From assembly GCA_047602305.1 (NCBI GenBank), contig JASGHO010000001.1, positions 1,984,001-2,048,000 of the forward strand: DNA of 64,000 bases. The letters run 5' to 3'. The DNA is from Ancrocorticia sp047602305. GTDB taxonomy: Bacteria; Actinomycetota; Actinomycetes; Actinomycetales; Actinomycetaceae. The notes under the pieces are model-generated. The model did no database searches, was not told where the DNA came from, and worked only from the letters and a program-made list of their open reading frames with translations. Shown piece by piece: positions 1-8,998 of the stretch. The translations under genes and the position numbers were made by a program. The first letter of the stretch is position 1. Each line of letters starts with the position of its first letter.

Positions 1-422
1 GAAAGTTGACCGATCTGCCTCTCCGCGAACTCGCTCAGTTCGACTCGTTCCAACGCATGATCGACGGCGGCGCAGTCCACCGCGCTCGGTCGGCGCGTCA
101 GACCCATGTGCCCGTAGCGGCCCATCATCACCACATCACGCACCGAGACCGGGAAGGTCCAATCCACGTCCTCGCTCTGCGGGACGTACCCGACGAGTCC
201 CTTCTTGCGCGCGGCGGCGGGACTACCCCCGTTGATGGCCACCGCACCGGATTCGGGCCGGATCATTCCCATGATCGCCTTGAAGAGGGTGGATTTTCCC
301 GAACCATTCATACCGATGAGTCCGCACACCCGCCCCGCAGCGAGCTGAAAGGACGCTTCGTCAAGGGCGACGACGTCGCCGTAGCGCACAGTAACGCCTT
401 CCACCGCGATCGCCGCTGTCAT
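1..422 (-). CDS. Metal ABC transporter ATP-binding protein (partial, runs off left edge)
   Basis: ATPase subunit of a manganese/zinc-type ABC importer; it would hydrolyse ATP on the cytoplasmic face to drive uptake of metal delivered by the neighbouring binding lipoprotein. The visible N-terminal ~140 codons begin MTAAIAVEGVTVRYGDVVALD. They contain a Walker A (GMNGSGKSTLFKAIMG), a Q-loop region (GYVPQSEDVDWTFP) and the segment VRDVVMMGRYGHMG, typical of metal-family ABC ATPases. The start ATG overlaps the stop of the upstream lipoprotein gene in an ATGA, so the two are translationally coupled. Signature motif and Walker B lie outside the window. The family is clear; Mn preference is inferred from the partner. 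Confidence 0.9.
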   Translation of the reverse strand, partial: MTAAIAVEGVTVRYGDVVALDEASFQLAAGRVCGLIGMNGSGKSTLFKAIMGMIRPESGAVAINGGSPAAARKKGLVGYVPQSEDVDWTFPVSVRDVVMMGRYGHMGLTRRPSAVDCAAVDHALERVELSEFAERQIGQL

Positions 423-1375
423 GATTCTTTTCCGGTCATGGCCGAGATGATGGTGTCGGCGTCGTAACGGATGAGATCCAGGTAGGTGGGAACGGGGCCG
501 TCCGCTTCAGAGAGCGAATCGACGTAGAGGACCCCACCGAACGTGGCATCGGTGGCATCGACCACCTGCTGCATCGGTTTGTCCGAGACGGTGGACTCGC
601 AGAACACGGCGGGCACGTTATTGGCCTTGACGAACTCGATGACTGAAGAAATCTGGTTGGGAGTGGCCTGCTGCTCGGCGTTGACGGGCCAGATGTACTT
701 CTCGGTGAGTCCCGCGTCCCGTGCGAGGTAGGAGAAGGCGCCTTCACAACTGACCAACGCACGCTCGCTTTCAGGCAGAGTTGAAAGCTCGTTCACGAGA
801 TCGTCTTGCACCGCTTGAAGCTCAGCCTTGTACGCTTCTCCGTTGGCCTGGAAGTCAGCAGCATTGTCTGGGTCCAGATCACTGAATGCCTCAACCATGT
901 TATCCACGTAGATCTGTACGTTGACGGGGCTCATCCAGGCGTGCGGATTCGGTTTGCCCGCGTAGGCATCCTCGGCGATGTTCATTACCTTGACACCCTC
1001 GGACACCACCTTGTGGGGTACGTCCGCATCATCAACGAACTGTTTGAACCACATCTCCAGATTCAGACCGTTGTCCAGAATCAGATCCGCATCCTCGGCC
1101 CGGCGGATGTCCGACGGCGTCGGCTCGTAGTTGTGGATCTCCGCGCCCGGCTTGGTGATTGACTCGACCCGCAGGTGATCACCCGCCACGTTCTCCGCGA
1201 TGTCCTCCAACACTGTGAACGTCGTGAGCACAACCGGCTTGTCCAAATCCTTGGTTTCGGTGGCTGTGGACTCACTGTTCCCACTGCCCGACGGCGAACT
1301 GCACGCGGCCAGCACACTCACCGCCAGTGCCATCGTGCCCATACTCCACACATTGCCGTACAACTTTCGCGCCAT
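419..1375 (-). CDS. Metal-binding lipoprotein of an ABC importer (ZnuA/PsaA cluster A-I family, probably Mn)
   Basis: Extracellular solute-binding lipoprotein, 318 aa. The chosen ATG (MARKLYGN) has GAAGGAGTG 8-9 nt upstream; an upstream in-frame start would add about 22 residues across the palindrome. A lipoprotein signal ends in LAAC-SSPSGSG. Metal ligands expected for the family are visible: His in AEIHNYEPTPSD, His in NPHAWMSP, Glu in SCEGAFSYL and Asp in YVDSLS. Glu rather than His at the third position, and no His-rich loop, point to manganese (PsaA/MntC type) rather than zinc; this is inference. It overlaps the ATPase gene by 4 nt and is preceded by a perfect palindrome that may be its operator. 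Confidence 0.9.
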   Translation of the reverse strand: MARKLYGNVWSMGTMALAVSVLAACSSPSGSGNSESTATETKDLDKPVVLTTFTVLEDIAENVAGDHLRVESITKPGAEIHNYEPTPSDIRRAEDADLILDNGLNLEMWFKQFVDDADVPHKVVSEGVKVMNIAEDAYAGKPNPHAWMSPVNVQIYVDNMVEAFSDLDPDNAADFQANGEAYKAELQAVQDDLVNELSTLPESERALVSCEGAFSYLARDAGLTEKYIWPVNAEQQATPNQISSVIEFVKANNVPAVFCESTVSDKPMQQVVDATDATFGGVLYVDSLSEADGPVPTYLDLIRYDADTIISAMTGKES

Positions 1376-1418
1376 GAGAGACACTCCTTCGAGATGAATG
1401 AAACCGCTGCATTGCGAC

Positions 1419-1458
1419 CCGAATGTTAGTTTTCGGTCCACCGAAAACTAACATTCGG
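1419..1458. promoter_or_regulatory. Perfect 19-bp-arm palindrome upstream of metal importer
   Basis: Arms 1419-1437 and 1440-1458 are exact reverse complements separated by CC; core TGTTAGTTTTCGGT / ACCGAAAACTAACA. It lies 44 nt upstream of the lipoprotein start, where an operator for a metal-dependent DtxR/MntR-type repressor would be expected. No T-run follows either arm, so a terminator is less likely. Regulator identity is inference. Confidence 0.55.
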
Positions 1459-1637
1459 CACACCAAATAATCAAGCGACTTGTGTGACGCATCACCACTC
1501 TTGGATTTCAGCTCAGATCGAATTCGCCTCGATTGCGCTCTTCTTATGGGCCATCAGTCCCGGACGCGTTTGAGCCGACCCGGACAGGTAGCCTCTACCT
1601 GAGGTTGATCACGCCCAAGGAGTGTTCGAACATCATG

Positions 1638-1683
1638 AAGGAGGGGAGGGCCGCAACCATCAGGTTGCAGCCCTCCCCTCCTT
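1638..1683 (-). terminator. Strong stem-loop downstream of peptide ABC operon
   Basis: Two 21-nt arms (1638-1658 and 1663-1683) with a single mismatch and a 4-nt loop ATCA. It stands about 215 nt beyond the end of the minus-strand peptide transporter operon and is the only strong terminator-like structure there. There is no clear T-run on either side. The rest of 1459-1897 contains no recognisable gene. Confidence 0.5.
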
Positions 1684-1897
1684 GCACTGTTGAGATCTGC
1701 ACGTGACGCACATCTGGCCCGCACGATCAACGAAGTGAAGGGTTTGTACACGACACCCCGGCAAATAACCGCGACTTCGTGTCAAAACCCCTCACTTGGC
1801 GAAATCCTGCTTAGAGAGCACACCCACCTCGGCATAGTGCCCACCACGGCAGCACCCACCCTGGCATAGTACCCACACACCATGCCAGACCCGCGCG

Positions 1898-3607
1898 CTA
1901 GACCAACGCCAGCTCCTCGTCCAAGCGGCCACGCCGGTGCCGACCACCCGAAGCCGCGCTACCAACACCAACCACGTCACCAACACCAGCACCAGCACCA
2001 GCACCAGCACCAACCACCGGAATCCGCGGCACCGCGCTGATGAGTTCACGCGTGTACGGATGCTGCGGACTCGCCAGCACATCTCGCGTCTCGCCCACCT
2101 CCACCTGCTTCCCGTGTTGAAGCACGGACACCGTCTGCGCGATCTGGCGAATCACGGCCAGGTCGTGCGAGATGAAGAGATACGTCAGTCCCAGCTCCCG
2201 CTGCAGATCCTCAAGCAGCCGCAGGATCTGGGCCTGCACCGTCACGTCGAGCGCGGACACCGCCTCGTCAAAGATCACCAGCTCGGGCTCCAACACCAAC
2301 GCCCGCGCAATCGCCACGCGTTGCAGCTGACCACCGGAGAGCTCGGCGGGCCGGGCCCGCGCGCTCGACTCCGGCAGCCCTACACGATCGAGCGCCTCAG
2401 CCACCTTCGCACGGATCTCCGCGTGATTGCCACGGCGATAGTTGCGCAGCGGTTCAGCCACGCTGGCCTCGATCGTCTGCCGCGGATCAAGCGCACTGCG
2501 CGGGTTTTGGCTGACGAGCTGCACCAGCGGCGCATATTCCCGCCGCGCCTTCGCGCTCACACCAACAAGTGACCGGCCCGCCAACTCCACACTCCCCGAC
2601 GTCGGCGTGTGGAACATGGCGATGGCACGCCCCGTCGTCGTCTTTCCGGAGCCGGACTCGCCCACAATCCCGTGGGTGGTTCCGGCCGTGACCTCAAAAC
2701 TGACGTCGTCGACCGCCACGAAAGGCTCCTTACCGGGCCGCCGGAATTCCTGCCGCAGCTCCTTGACGCGCAGCAGAATCTCGCCACCCACGCGCGGCGC
2801 AGCAGCCGTACCGCCCGAGAACGACGGCGCGTCCGAGATCAGCTTCTTCGTGTAGGCGTGACGGGGCGCGGTCAGAATCCGCAGCGGATCGCCCTCCTCG
2901 CGCACCCGCCCATTTTCCATCACCACGATGTGGTCCGCGCGCTCGCCCGCAACCGCCAGATCATGCGTAATCAGGAGCACGGACGAACCGTTTTCCGCCC
3001 GCAGCTCGTCGATGAGATCAAGGATTTTCTTCTGCACGGTGACGTCGAGGGCGCTGGTAGGTTCGTCGGCGATGATGAGTTTGGGCCGCAGCGCCAGCGC
3101 GGAGGCAATCAGCACCCGCTGGCGCATTCCGCCGCTGAGTTCGTGCGGGTATTGGGTGGCGCGCAGCTCGGGATCGTCCAAACCGACGCGTTCCAGCAGC
3201 TCCAGGACCCGGCGCCGCCGCGCCGGCTCGTCCTTCCACTTATGGATCCGCAGCGCCTCCGCCACCGTCTCCCCGACGCGCTTCATCGGGTTGAGTGAGG
3301 TGGTCGGGTCCTGCGGAATCCACCCGATGTCCGCGCCGCGCACGTCAAACCACTCGTTGCGCCGCAGCTCTCGCAGGTTGCGCCCCGCCAGGTTGATCGC
3401 CTCGGCTCGCACTTCGGTGCGGGAAGGAAGTAGGCCGACGACGGCGCGCGCCAGCGTTGTTTTCCCGGACCCGGACTCACCGACAATCGCGGTGATTTCG
3501 CCGGGCGCAACCGTGAGGTTGGCGCCGCGCACCGCCTCCTTGATGCCTCGGCGGCTGCGATAGGTGACCGAGAGATCGGAGACTTCAAGCAAATAATTGG
3601 TGGTCAT
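1898..3607 (-). CDS. Peptide/nickel ABC transporter, fused dual ATP-binding protein
   Basis: One 569-aa polypeptide with two ABC ATPase domains, equivalent to fused DppD-DppF/OppD-OppF, powering peptide import. Domain 1 (about 1-260): Walker A GESGSGKTTLARAVVG, signature LSGGMRQRVLIA, Walker B LIIADEPTSALD. Domain 2 (about 280-535): Walker A GESGSGKTTTGRAI, signature LSGGQLQRVAIARAL, Walker B VIFDEAVSALD. Domain ends carry the peptide-family HAYTKKL and HPYTREL motifs. It is the last gene of the operon. The C-terminus (after about 535) is a low-complexity GAGAGAGAGVGDVVGVG tail encoded by a hexanucleotide repeat, then a basic stretch; this tail is unusual. ATG start preceded by AAGGACACC. Confidence 0.92.
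   Translation of the reverse strand: MTTNYLLEVSDLSVTYRSRRGIKEAVRGANLTVAPGEITAIVGESGSGKTTLARAVVGLLPSRTEVRAEAINLAGRNLRELRRNEWFDVRGADIGWIPQDPTTSLNPMKRVGETVAEALRIHKWKDEPARRRRVLELLERVGLDDPELRATQYPHELSGGMRQRVLIASALALRPKLIIADEPTSALDVTVQKKILDLIDELRAENGSSVLLITHDLAVAGERADHIVVMENGRVREEGDPLRILTAPRHAYTKKLISDAPSFSGGTAAAPRVGGEILLRVKELRQEFRRPGKEPFVAVDDVSFEVTAGTTHGIVGESGSGKTTTGRAIAMFHTPTSGSVELAGRSLVGVSAKARREYAPLVQLVSQNPRSALDPRQTIEASVAEPLRNYRRGNHAEIRAKVAEALDRVGLPESSARARPAELSGGQLQRVAIARALVLEPELVIFDEAVSALDVTVQAQILRLLEDLQRELGLTYLFISHDLAVIRQIAQTVSVLQHGKQVEVGETRDVLASPQHPYTRELISAVPRIPVVGAGAGAGAGVGDVVGVGSAASGGRHRRGRLDEELALV
1984..2012. repeat. Hexanucleotide tandem repeat (CACCAG)n inside ABC ATPase gene
   Basis: Four CACCAG units followed by a degenerate one. 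They encode the Gly-Ala run in the C-terminal tail of the dual ATPase. Unit length is a multiple of three, so copy-number change would lengthen or shorten the tail without a frameshift. Confidence 0.8.
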
Positions 3608-3634
3608 GATGGTGTCCTTAATTGTTCCGATTCC

Positions 3635-3798
3635 TAGAGGTTGCGCCGATAGGTTCGGCCGTCACGAGGATGGTGCGGGGCTTGACTGGCAAGGCGGACG
3701 ACGAATCGGCACTGGTGGTGCCGGTGAGGAGGACAACGCCGCTAGGCAAGATTCCGTGACATCCGTAGTAGGCCAAGACCTATTGGCGTGACCTCTTA
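3635..3798. repeat. TIR element family 1, copy A (164 bp)
   Basis: Bounded by inverted ends TAGAGGTTGCGCCGATAGG (3635-3653) and, inverted, the matching end at 3780-3798. The interior is closely similar to copy B (22009-22172) and carries a hairpin CGGCAC-N5-GTGCCG at 3707-3723. Its right end supplies the last codons and stop of the permease gene. No transposase is encoded; it resembles a MITE or structured intergenic repeat. Confidence 0.8.
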
Positions 3799-4889
3799 AT
3801 CTGGTTGCTCAGGTGGTTGGTGGATAGGACAACCGCGACGAGCACCGCGCCCGGAAGGACGGTCAGCCACGGGGAGGTGGCAACATAGTTGCGGCCCTCG
3901 GAGATGATGAGTCCCCATTCGGGGGTGGGCGGCTGGGCTCCATAACCCAAGAAGCCAAGCGTCGAGATCGCCAGGATCGCGCTGCCGATCTGGAGGGCCG
4001 CGAGCGCAACGATCGGCCCGAGCGAGTTGGGGAGCACGTGGCGCCACAGCACCTGACCGAAGGTGGCGCCGGACCCGTAGGCGGCCTCAACGTAGTCACT
4101 TGTTGCCACCTGCAGTGCCTTGGAACGGGAGAGCCGTGCGAAGCTGGCCACCGCTCCCACGCCCACCGCGATGGCGGCATTCACCACGCCGAATCCGAGC
4201 AGGATGATGACGGAGAGGGAGAGCAGCAGGGTGGGAATGGCAAGCAGCACGTCAACGAATCGCATGAGGACCGTGTCCGTCTTGCCTCGCACTGTTCCAG
4301 CGATGGTGCCGATGGAGCTACCGATGGTGGCGCCCACCAGCACTGCGATGAGTGCGGCGCGCAGCGAGTTCGAGGCACCGTACACCACCCGGGTGTAAAG
4401 ATCGCGCCCCAACGCGTCGGTACCGAACCAGTGCTCGGCCGAGGGCGGTTGCAACGACTGCCCACTTCCCACGATGGGATTCTGCGAGGCGAACACTCCC
4501 GGGAACAGCGACCACGCGACGGCGAGGAGCACCACGGCAAGGGCGAGAAGAGTGCCCGGATGAACCTGAACGATCCGCTTGAGGAAGCCGTCGCCAGAAC
4601 TCCGCCCAGCGCCGCCACTCCTGCCGTCTCCATCTGTCCCACCGCTTCCGCGGCCGCCACGACCGTCACCGTGTCCACGACCGCCGCGTCCACCCGGCCC
4701 GGAGTTCCCAGCCCTGCCCAAACTCCCAGCCGAGCCTGAGCTCCCAACCCGGCCACGGCGAATCCGGGCGCTCCACGCCGTCGTCGTCGAATCAATCGCG
4801 ACGCTCTTCACGATCTCGGATGGAAGCGTGGCCATGACGTCGCGTGCGGCCTGGTTGGTAATACCGATGGGTAGTAGTGGGGCACTCAT
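3780..4889 (-). CDS. Peptide ABC transporter permease (DppC-like)
   Basis: Second inner-membrane permease of the peptide importer, 369 aa. The conserved part starts at about residue 105: one N-terminal TM, WFGTDALGRDLYTRVVYGAS, and the EAA loop VEAAYGSGATFGQVLWRHVLPN that docks on the ATPase. It starts in an ATGA overlap with the upstream permease stop. Two oddities. Residues about 45-98 form an Arg/Gly/Ser-rich low-complexity extension (GGRGGRGHGDGRGG) that DppC proteins normally lack. The last codons (KRSRQ-stop) lie inside the terminal repeat of element copy A, so the C-terminus was evidently set by the repeat. Confidence 0.92.
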   Translation of the reverse strand: MSAPLLPIGITNQAARDVMATLPSEIVKSVAIDSTTTAWSARIRRGRVGSSGSAGSLGRAGNSGPGGRGGRGHGDGRGGRGSGGTDGDGRSGGAGRSSGDGFLKRIVQVHPGTLLALAVVLLAVAWSLFPGVFASQNPIVGSGQSLQPPSAEHWFGTDALGRDLYTRVVYGASNSLRAALIAVLVGATIGSSIGTIAGTVRGKTDTVLMRFVDVLLAIPTLLLSLSVIILLGFGVVNAAIAVGVGAVASFARLSRSKALQVATSDYVEAAYGSGATFGQVLWRHVLPNSLGPIVALAALQIGSAILAISTLGFLGYGAQPPTPEWGLIISEGRNYVATSPWLTVLPGAVLVAVVLSTNHLSNQIKRSRQ

Positions 4890-5827
4890 GCGACTTCCTC
4901 CAGCTTGATGCGTCGATCGATGACGGGATACGCCAGATCGACAAGGAAACTAATAACAACAAACAGCAGGGCGGCCAGCACCACGATCGCCATGAGAATG
5001 GGGGTGTCACGGGAGGCCACGGCTTCCACCGTGAGGCTTCCGATGCCGGTGCGCCCAAACACCGTTTCGGTGACTACCGCGTTGGAGACCAGCTCGGTGA
5101 AGAGCACACCGCTCATGGTGAGCACCGGGAGCGAGGCGTTGCGCAGCACGTTGTGCCACAGAATCCAGCCAGGTCGGGCGCCACGCGCCTTAACGACGTC
5201 GACGAAATCCTCCCTGTTCACCTCGTCAATCGAAGCGATGAGAACCTGCGCCAGCGGCGCTCCCATGGGAATCGCCAGCGTGAGGGTGGGCAGGATGAGC
5301 GCCTCGACCGGGGAAGCTCCGATGGTGGGCACCCAACCGAGTCGGAAGGAGAAGAACTGCACCAGGATGATCGCCACCCAAAACGCCGGCAGCGACACCA
5401 TGACCGGCGGGAAGGAACGCACCAAACGCCGCACCCACCGCACGTGGCCGTAGGTTGCGGTGATCGCCAGCACGAAAGCGACGACGACGCCCGCGCCCAG
5501 CCCACACACCGCAAGCGCGAGCGTCGAAGGGATGGCGTTCAGAAGGAGGGCACCAACCGAGGCACCCGACTTGAGCGAATTGCCGAAGTCGCCGATGAGG
5601 AACCCAAACAGGGTCTCGGCGTAGCGCACGAGAACTGGCTCGTCGGCGCCGTAAGCGACGCGGATCTCCTCGATTTGTGCCGGCGAGAGCCCCAACTCCG
5701 GACTGGCGTAGCGCGCCATGATGGCGTCACCGGGGAGGGCGGCAAGCAGCAGGAATGCCACGGTGTAGGCAGCCAACAGAACGATCAACGCCTGCCAGAC
5801 GCGACGAACAAGAAATCGTCTGGTCAT
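4886..5827 (-). CDS. Peptide ABC transporter permease (DppB-like)
   Basis: First membrane permease, 313 aa, about six TM segments. Start MTRRFLVRRVWQ is chosen because AAGGAGAAG lies just upstream; the longer frame adds 51 Pro/Ala-rich residues through an intergenic hairpin. Family features: R-N-terminal TM, ALPGDAIMARY, the extracytoplasmic loop, and the EAA loop REDFVDVVKARGARPGWILWHNVLRN. Coupled by ATGA overlap to the next permease and placed directly after the binding-protein gene. Confidence 0.92.
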   Translation of the reverse strand: MTRRFLVRRVWQALIVLLAAYTVAFLLLAALPGDAIMARYASPELGLSPAQIEEIRVAYGADEPVLVRYAETLFGFLIGDFGNSLKSGASVGALLLNAIPSTLALAVCGLGAGVVVAFVLAITATYGHVRWVRRLVRSFPPVMVSLPAFWVAIILVQFFSFRLGWVPTIGASPVEALILPTLTLAIPMGAPLAQVLIASIDEVNREDFVDVVKARGARPGWILWHNVLRNASLPVLTMSGVLFTELVSNAVVTETVFGRTGIGSLTVEAVASRDTPILMAIVVLAALLFVVISFLVDLAYPVIDRRIKLEEVA

Positions 5828-5927
5828 GGATCTTCTCCTTGGGGTGACGGGGATTGGGGGACGGAGCGGAAAGGAATCGGGGACGGCACCCGAAGTGGCG
5901 GCGCCTAAAGGAGCGGCGCCCGAGGAG

Positions 5928-5969
5928 GGCTGCTGGCGGGAGAGCTCAGCGACCCTCCCGCCAGCAGCC
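5928..5969 (-). promoter_or_regulatory. Intercistronic hairpin between binding protein and permease genes
   Basis: Perfect 15-bp arms (5928-5942, 5955-5969) with a 12-nt loop, between the solute-binding gene and the permease genes. Such hairpins commonly protect or attenuate mRNA so that the binding protein is made in excess; here that role is inferred from position. Confidence 0.55.
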
Positions 5970-6001
5970 GTCATCAGCAAGCCGTCATCGGACAGCCTCG
6001 C

Positions 6002-7651
6002 TCAGCCCGCGATCTGTGCATCGTAGAAGCTGGGACGCCCGATGGATTCGGTACGGAAGCCGGTGACGCCCTTCTGCACTCCGAAGATCTGCGGTTCTTC
6101 GAAGAGCGGGAAGGCGTAGGCCTGTTCCAGCAGGTAGCGCTGCACCGCTTGCGAAGCGGCCACGCGGCCCTCCTCGTCCGGCGTGCTGGCGACGGCCTCC
6201 AGCAGCTTCTCCAGCTCCGGGTCCCCGATCGAGTTATCGGTCTTGTTGAGGTTGAGAAGCGAGTTGCGGTTGGTGGAGTAGAACTGCGACTTGATGACGT
6301 CATAGTCCGCGCGCCCCACCATCGAGTGGTACACCTGGACGGTGTTCGCGTCGAGGCTGGCGGCGGTCTGCGCCGCATAGTCACCGGCCTGGAGGCTGGC
6401 GGCGACGCCCACCTCGGCGAGCTGCTCCTGGATCTTCGTCACCACTTCTCGCGAGCGCGGCTGCGGCAACGCCTCGTTGAAGTTGAGCGCCAGACGCACG
6501 CCGTCCTTCTCCCGGATGCCGTCCGCGCCGGGCTTCCATCCGGCCTCGTCAAGAAGCTGTTTGGCCTTGGCCGGGTCGTAATCCGGGATGAGATCGGAGA
6601 GATCTTCGTAGCCCTTCGCGGTGCTGGAAATGACGGAGGTGGCGAGCGGGTACGACTCGGTGAACAGCGTGTCGAGAATGGCCTGGCGATCAATTCCGTG
6701 ACCGATCGCCTGGCGCACCTTGATGTCGGCCAGGACCGGGTGACGGAAACGAAGGTTCAGTCCGTTGTTCACACCATTGGTTGGTGCCACGAGCAGCTCC
6801 AGCCCCGCGCCCTTGACCGACTCCTCATCCTGCGCCTCAATCTGCCGCGCCACATGCGCCTGACCGGACGTCAACGCGCCCACCCGCACCGAGTCCTCCG
6901 GCGTCACCACATACTTCACACCGTCCACGTATGCGCGGCCCTGGTGCTTTCGCGATTCCGGCGCCCAGTTGTAGTCCTCGCGCGCCTTGAGGGTCAGTTC
7001 AGTACCGATTTTTTCTTGGTCGACGACGAAGGGGCCGCTTCCGATGATCTCCTTCGCGTTTCCGGGCCCGAACCCTTCGACGTCGCGCTCAAGGGTTGCG
7101 TTGGATACCAAGCCCGAGTTGATTGTCGAAACGGCCTGGGCGAAACCTGGCGCTGGCGCCTTGAAGTGGAATTTCACGGTGGTGGCGTCAATGACCTCAC
7201 CACGCTCGTAGTTGTTGATCGCCTCGGAGACGGTCAGCTTGCGCTCGGGATCGCCCTTGCCAAACAGGTCAATATTGGCGACGACGTTCTCCGCGTCCAG
7301 TTTGCTGCCGTCGGAGTAGGTGACGTCGTCGCGCAACGTGAAGGTGTACTCGGTGGCGTCGTCGTTCACCTCAAAACCGGTGGCGATCCACGGTTCCAGT
7401 TCCAACGTGTCGGGGTTCTGGTGGAGCAGGCGGTCGGTGATGTTGTTGACCACACCGCCATTCGGGTAGAAACCTGCCGACGGCGGATACAGCGAATCGA
7501 ACGTCTGGTGCTCCAAGTAGATGAGTTCACCACCCGTTGCCGCCTGCGCGCTCGCGCCCGAATCACCGCTCGAGCAAGCGGTCAGGGCCATCGCCAGGGC
7601 CGCGATGGTGGCGGTGAGCGTGACGCGGGCTCGTGAACGTCTGAGTCTCAT
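6002..7651 (-). CDS. Peptide ABC transporter substrate-binding lipoprotein (SBP family 5)
   Basis: 549-aa DppA/OppA-type binding lipoprotein that captures peptides outside the membrane. Start MRLRRSRARVT is chosen for its GAGGAC ribosome site and because the signal peptide begins there; lipobox LTAC-SSGDSG. Family landmarks: LYPPSAGF near the N-terminus, the SBP_bac_5 core EYTFTLRDDVTYSDGSKLDAEN, and VRQAIGHGIDRQAIL. First gene of a four-gene operon (binding protein, two permeases, dual ATPase). The actual peptide or other ligand cannot be told from sequence. Confidence 0.93.
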   Translation of the reverse strand: MRLRRSRARVTLTATIAALAMALTACSSGDSGASAQAATGGELIYLEHQTFDSLYPPSAGFYPNGGVVNNITDRLLHQNPDTLELEPWIATGFEVNDDATEYTFTLRDDVTYSDGSKLDAENVVANIDLFGKGDPERKLTVSEAINNYERGEVIDATTVKFHFKAPAPGFAQAVSTINSGLVSNATLERDVEGFGPGNAKEIIGSGPFVVDQEKIGTELTLKAREDYNWAPESRKHQGRAYVDGVKYVVTPEDSVRVGALTSGQAHVARQIEAQDEESVKGAGLELLVAPTNGVNNGLNLRFRHPVLADIKVRQAIGHGIDRQAILDTLFTESYPLATSVISSTAKGYEDLSDLIPDYDPAKAKQLLDEAGWKPGADGIREKDGVRLALNFNEALPQPRSREVVTKIQEQLAEVGVAASLQAGDYAAQTAASLDANTVQVYHSMVGRADYDVIKSQFYSTNRNSLLNLNKTDNSIGDPELEKLLEAVASTPDEEGRVAASQAVQRYLLEQAYAFPLFEEPQIFGVQKGVTGFRTESIGRPSFYDAQIAG

Positions 7652-8518
7652 GGTTGTCCTCTTCTTGTTGGTTGGTGGCAGACATGGTTTGTCGGTCAGT
7701 GGCAGATACGGTTTCGGGGTGATGTGGGTAGCACTCAAAAGCCCGGTGGGGTGGGCAAGTGCGGCAGTCCTTCACCTGTGAGCTGCTGATTTATGGCGAA
7801 GTGACCGGCCGTCAGGAAAGTGACTAGCTGTCACGCGTCATGGTGCAATGGGTACCCGTCAGTAATGCGATGTTCAGCTACTTGGAGCCGAGTGGGTACG
7901 AAAGAACTGCCACCGCCCGATGTTGTGGGGCGTTGAGTGGCACGGTTCAGCGCATGAAGGGACACATTCGACAACACGCACGAGTATCCACAGGCAGGGA
8001 CTGCTGCCGGGAAGTGCGCGAAGCGAACATTAAGGTCTCCTTGATCAATGTGTAGCTGCCGAATCCGACAGCATCAGCCTCGTCGGGGTCCTCTGAGCCG
8101 GGGCTTGCCGCCTGCGAGTCAGAGGGTGACCTCTTGAGACAATTCAAACCTATACCCACCAACATAGGTTGTAAATGGTGTTCAATAGGTGGACTGTGGT
8201 CGGATGCGGATATTCTCAACGCGACCATCTCAACTTGAGCAAGAAATTGCTCGGGCGAGGAAATCAGCCGGGCGGGCGCCGTCGTCGTCGAATAATCGGT
8301 ACCGGCCGCGGAAACAAAACAGGCCGCAAAATCCACATGGCCCGCAACTCAGATGGCCCGCATTCCTGCCGACGTTGCAGGCTATACGGGCCATCCATGG
8401 AGTGCCGAGCGGTCTCACGCAAACCGCGCGGCTAGTGTTGGCATTCACGCTCGCCAACACGATCGGTGACTAGGTCGTGTCTCCCTAGAAACTTAGCCGA
8501 ACCCATCGGCGAAATCTC
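7652..8518. other. Intergenic region, no convincing gene
   Basis: 867 bp upstream of the peptide operon and downstream of the CsbD-like gene. Short open frames on both strands (for example 7947-8336 minus, 8189-8473 plus) show no recognisable family and poor composition. Small hairpins occur (AACCTAT...ATAGGTT near 8148; GAGCAA-N4-TTGCTC near 8235). The promoter of the peptide operon should lie at its left end. It could be a decayed gene, but I cannot identify one. Confidence 0.4.
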
Positions 8519-8755
8519 TTATTCGTCGTCCTTCTTCAGGGCTCCCTTGACACGGTCAGCTACCGCGCCGGCTCCCGCCTTGACATCCTCGGCGAAGTCC
8601 TTAGCCTTCTCGGTGGCGTCGTGGGCGGCGTCCTTCACCTTGCCTTCAAGGTTCTGGAGCTTGCCTTCGGCTTCCAAGCCCTTATCGTCAGTCAGCTTTC
8701 CAGCTGCTTCCTTAATCTTTCCGCTTGCCTTGTCAAAGATACCTTCAAGAGCCAT
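8519..8755 (-). CDS. CsbD-like stress response protein
   Basis: 78-aa small hydrophilic protein rich in Lys, Ala, Asp and Glu, starting MALEGIFDKASGKIKEAAGK. The repeats GKIKEAAGKLTDDKGLEAEGK and GKVKDAAHDATEKAKDF match the CsbD fold seen in many actinobacteria, where these genes are often stress induced. The molecular function of the family is unknown. The upstream sequence is AT-rich with a small palindrome (GATGATGACGATATATCATCATC region near 8780-8802), compatible with a regulated promoter. Confidence 0.85.
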   Translation of the reverse strand: MALEGIFDKASGKIKEAAGKLTDDKGLEAEGKLQNLEGKVKDAAHDATEKAKDFAEDVKAGAGAVADRVKGALKKDDE

Positions 8756-8998
8756 GGCGGCCTCCTTCAGATGACAGGATGATGACGATATATCATCATC
8801 TATTCTTTGACGCTAGTACCATTAGACCCAAACAACAAGACCTAATGCTGGCCAGTCCGTAAATTCCTTGGGAGAACGGGCTAGTGCACCCTTCGGCAGG
8901 CTGTTGAACCCTGTCCGGGCACAGGCAATCGTTCACCGATGGCGGTGAGAGCGAGCCATGTGCCATTATTGGCGCTCAACCCGCTCTCGCCGCCACAA

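Noticed and set aside
6149..7636. 495-aa plus-strand open frame
   Set aside because: Antisense of the peptide-binding lipoprotein gene.
7947..8336. 129-aa minus-strand open frame in the 0.87-kb gap
   Set aside because: No family resemblance, no convincing ribosome site, mixed composition; could be debris but not supportable as a gene.
8189..8473. 94-aa plus-strand open frame
   Set aside because: Arg/Pro/Ser-rich with no recognisable motif and no ribosome site; probably random.
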